Source: Nageia nagi
Taxonomy: Eukaryota; Pinophyta
Direction of reading: 5' to 3'
Length of the DNA stretch: 64,000 nucleotides
NCBI GenBank assembly: GCA_050084985.1
Contig: JBITNC010000001.1
Coordinates: forward strand, 123,752,001-123,816,000
In this document: positions 60,761 through 64,000 of the stretch, one piece after another
Layout: every line of letters starts with the position of its first letter
How positions within the stretch are numbered: the first letter of the stretch is position 1
Program-made: the position numbers and the translations under genes
The notes under the pieces: generated by a model
Told to the model about the DNA's origin: nothing
Databases searched by the model: none
What the model saw: only the letters and a program-made list of their open reading frames with translations

Positions 60761-62527
60761 TGGGGGAATAAGTAAAACCATCAAAAAATTCAAAAAATAC
60801 CAAAATATTAAAAAAATACAAAATTATAAAAAAAATAAAAAATTTAAAATATATATATGTACATATATGTATATATACTTAGAAGATATACTTCTATAGC
60901 ATTTTGGCTACTAGGTGTGCTACACATGTGTTCACATCATTCCATTTTGTTCATAAATGTTTACTCCTTTACAGTGAATGCTATAATTATTATATATTAA
61001 TCATTATGAGGGAGGCAAGTAATGAAGCTATATGTATCCATGTATCATGCATACATCTATAGAATATTCATTTATGTATATAGTTGTATTTATAATAAAA
61101 GAAGTGGGTAATAAATACTCTATTCATACTTGGTTTTAGTTAACAAATCCTATGTTGAGTATCAAAACTTAGGATGATAAAAAGACATAACTATGCTATA
61201 TGGCAATGCACTAATAAACTCATACACTTTTCATATTAAAAATCTTAAAACAATCAAGAATTGAGTATTTCTTGAGTATAAATGTGAGTATGATTTTCTT
61301 ACTTTTTGCTTCACCCTGAACCTAAGAGGTAGGATACAAAAGAAAAGAAAAGAAAAAAAAAAATAATAAGATGAAAAATATGTAGAATTCTTGGGCTATT
61401 ACAACATCGTCTATTTTTTCTATAGACACCTAATTAGCAATAGCAAAGTTTTAATAGGATGAAGGGGTTAATCTTCACTAGGGTTATGGATGCTTTTTGG
61501 TAGTGAAGCATACCTTACAAAAAGAAAAAGATCATATCTCATAATTTATAATATTGGGCTATTTAATATGCAAATGTTAAGAGAAGGAAATGAACATCAT
61601 TGCACACATAAGTTTATGGTAAACTTGAGTATATTATGATCCTGTTCCATATCATTCCTAGTAGATGAGACCAAATAAGAAGATCAATTAATGAAACTAG
61701 GTAGTGAAGGTGTTATTTATTACACTTATTTATTTATATATTCATTCATTCCATATCTTTACTACTATTATTATAAAAACTTGATAAGTTTCCAAAGCAT
61801 TAAGATTGATGTCTAAGTTATTATGTCATTTGTAGAAATCTTAGGTCATTTAAGTTTCATACATTTTACATTCATTTGTACATATACATTTATGTGCATC
61901 CACTATTACATCCATACATCTATAAAGTATTGTAAATATTGTGTATGGTTTATATTTACACATTAACATTATTCATGATATGACACATGTTTATACCAAT
62001 ATATTATGTTCAAAACCATGTATAGAAGTAGCCAAGAAAATGGAAAATAATGCATTTGATTTTATTCTCCTGCAAATCAAATCTTGTTCTATAAATATAA
62101 CAATAGTATGTAAACATAAATATCAATTAAATTTATAATGTATATCATAAATGAGGTGTTAAAACTAAATGAAAACATAAAGATAAATTTTCATGCATTT
62201 ATACTTTAACATATATATCTAAAAAACATAAACATACACCAATATGATACTAAAACATGCATATAAAAGTCTAAATCCATCATCATGTATATCAAAAAAT
62301 ATATAACTAATTATCCATAAAATCTAAAAAACTAACCATTGATCATGACCACCATGATCCCAAAATAGATAAGGCCATAAAAAAATAATAAACATATGAC
62401 TAACATGTCTACATATCAAAAATGGTGCTGCTGTCCATGATCTCAAAAAGAAAAATGATATAGTTTGATAAAACTCATAATTCTAACATGAAAAATAAAG
62501 ATAAGTAGTTCTATCATTTAAATGCTC
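60761..62527. other. AT-rich region, possible 3' LTR or leader remnants
   Basis: Begins with the purine tract and A-rich words (caaaaaattcaaaaaatacc), then (AT)n at 60848-60880 and (AAAAG)n at 61338-61365. No second LTR copy or gene could be supported. Confidence 0.4.
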
Positions 62528-64000
62528 TTAGGAGTTGTCCTCTCCACCATTTGTAGGACTACTAGCTCTTCCCTTTCTAGGATGAGTAGTGCCTATTGAA
62601 CTTATAGGACTCATCACCCAAGTTGCCTTATGAATCTCAAATGATCCCAATGGGTGCTAGGAAGAGACTCCACCTACCCTATTATACGATGAGATGCAAA
62701 TGATCTAACAACCCTACCTTGAGTACTAGTAGTATGCTAGGTTCCACTTGGTGCTTGATAAACTAAGACATCCATAGGGATGTATGTAATAGAAGGAACT
62801 AGATATAACATGCTTGGGATATATGGAGGTACCCCTATCAACTATGTCTACACAATAGAGGAGTAGTAATCCCTCTATTGAAGAATCTCTTGACCAAATA
62901 TTGATTACTAACTAGCTAACCCCATATATGTACTAGATCTCTTGATCTATGTAAAAGCTTGAGCCTAATCCCTCTCTTGATGATATTTGTCTCTCTCAAC
63001 TCTATATTGATACATATGAGCACTAAGCTGAGAAACTTGGTATCTCAACTCATATATATCTCCCAAGAGCACATCAATGCTAGGTACCTATAGAGGGGTA
63101 GCTCTACCTACTCTTGCACCCCTAGTAGAGGTAAATACCTCAATCTTCTCTCCCTGATTATCTATGTACTTTGGCTCATCCATTGCTTACTCCTTGACCA
63201 TTAGCTCATCCATCACCTACTCCTTGGCCATTGGCTCATTCATCACCTACTCCTTAGCCACTGGCTCATCCATCACCTACTCCTTGACCATTGGCTCATT
63301 CATTTCTTATTCCTTAGCCCTATTTTTAGCTACCTCCTCCCCAACCTCCATAGCTACCTCAGGCTCAATTACTTGTTGGAGTACCCTATGCTCTGATGCA
63401 TCACTATCCTTGGCCTCTAGCTCTACCTACCACTAGGAATCAAAACCCTTAATCACACCCACATCATTCACATCGGTGTCTTCCACTAGGATCTCTTCTT
63501 ATGTAGGATTTGGCTTTGCATAAATTAGGGGCTAAATACTCTTAATTGGTATCTCACCCTCTCTCAAAAAATATAGAGGTGTTGGTGGAACATTCTATAC
63601 CAAACCAAATTGATGGCACACATGCTCAAAGTAGAAATCCTCTAAGAACTTAGTTTATGAACCATTGAGAACTCAAGCTTGTTTGATGCCCATTAGCTAT
63701 ACTATAAGCTCATCCCAAACTAGGTAACCATGGTAGGGTCAAAACCTCACCTGATCTATAATGAGGTGAGCAATCATCCTTTGATAAAAGGCAATATCTT
63801 ACTAAATCCAATTTGAAAGGTGAGTATAAAATTCCTCTCTCTAGCACATGGTGTTGATGGGATAAGTTATGTGAGTATCAAAACCAAGCACTAGGAGCCC
63901 CAAAGGATGAGCAACATGATTATGCTCATAGGCCCATGCCTAAAGAGTAATGGTAACTAAAAAGAGGCTCTATGGCCTATAGAATAAAAAATTAGATCTT
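62528..64000 (-). pseudogene. plant-mobile-domain-like gene relic, 5' end outside the window
   Basis: The frame enters at 64000 and ends at TAA 62528-62530. The N-terminal part (AWAYEHNHVAHPLGLLVLGF, then REEFYTHLSNWI, a stop and DIAFYQRMIAHLI, then PYHGYLVWDELIV) resembles the aminotransferase-like plant mobile domain found in MULE- and gypsy-associated and host proteins. An acidic linker follows, then five decapeptide repeats (63180-63330), a coiled-coil part (DIYELRYQVSQLSAHMYQYR) and a basic Ser-rich end (RKGRASSPTNGGEDNS). All of the two dozen or so in-frame stops but two are TAA/TAG at Gln-like sites. One frameshift near 62650. Family call is tentative. Confidence 0.55.
63180..63330 (-). 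repeat. 30-bp minisatellite coding decapeptide repeats, 4-5 units
   Basis: On the minus strand units read M-[DN]-E-[PL]-[MV]-[VA]-K-E-stop-[VA], with the stop (TAG/TAA) standing for Gln in every unit. Plus-strand words gctcatccatcacctactcc recur every 30 bases. Confidence 0.75.

Noticed and set aside
60778-60899. Lys-rich extension of the hydrophobic frame as protein
   Set aside because: The A-rich tract after the purine tract is typical non-coding sequence near an LTR, and the Lys/Asn translation is an artefact of it.
1-64000. Variant genetic code with TAA/TAG read as glutamine
   Set aside because: Stops also replace Trp (TAG for TGG) and Arg (TGA for CGA), frameshifts are present, catalytic residues are mutated (YVDD to YVND), and the content is ordinary plant retroelements. 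Cytosine deamination explains all of this.

Overview
The window is a stretch of intergenic DNA from a large, AT-rich plant nuclear genome. Several things point to a land plant: Ty1/copia and Ty3/gypsy elements primed by tRNA-iMet or tRNA-Asp-like sites, non-LTR (LINE) fragments with a DUF4283-type ORF1, a pentatricopeptide-repeat (PPR) E-motif relic, GT-AG introns of about 80-160 bp, and a plant-mobile-domain-like gene. The density of old, nested, methylation-decayed repeats suggests a gymnosperm or similarly large genome, but the species cannot be named from sequence alone. No gene here looks intact. Almost every coding region is a relic whose in-frame stops sit where Gln, Arg or Trp is expected (CAA/CAG to TAA/TAG, CGA to TGA, TGG to TAG). 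This is the footprint of long-term cytosine deamination.

Layout. 1-231 is a 100-bp tandem repeat. 1320-4261 is a copia element with both LTRs, followed by the 3' half of a LINE (4262-5690). An unrecognised gene relic runs 5718-7185. A gag-only LTR element on the minus strand (7190-12471) and a full gypsy element on the minus strand (12632-18630) follow. 18622-22680 and 41626-45530 are two copies of one unusual element: two divergent ORFs, a telomere-like (CCCTAAT)n tract, a polypyrimidine tract and a tRNA-Lys(UUU)-like 3' end. Between them lie a multi-exon unknown gene relic (25230-27228, minus), a PPR relic whose E motif has expanded into a 50-56 bp tandem array (29172-29870), inverted repeats (30240-30460), convergent LINE fragments (31147-34430), a miniature LTR element full of covarying hairpins (34959-35901), a gypsy gag relic (36760-39450) and two more minus-strand gene relics (39537-41110).

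46440-47770 is a gypsy gag-protease remnant on the minus strand. 49774-58243 is a large plus-strand gypsy element with two RNase H domains (Tat-like). It is interrupted by a young, GC-rich copia LTR flanked by a duplicated piece of gag (52349-53200), and is followed by extra sense-strand coding blocks (58510-60760) where env-like genes can lie. The window ends inside a plant-mobile-domain-like gene relic (62528-64000, minus) with decapeptide repeats.

The genes do not form a pathway. The window is an accretion of mobile elements and gene relics. The items most worth following are the two-copy element with a tRNA-Lys tail, the spliced unknown gene, the PPR-derived array, the hairpin-bearing miniature LTR element and the extra ORFs behind the Tat-like integrase.
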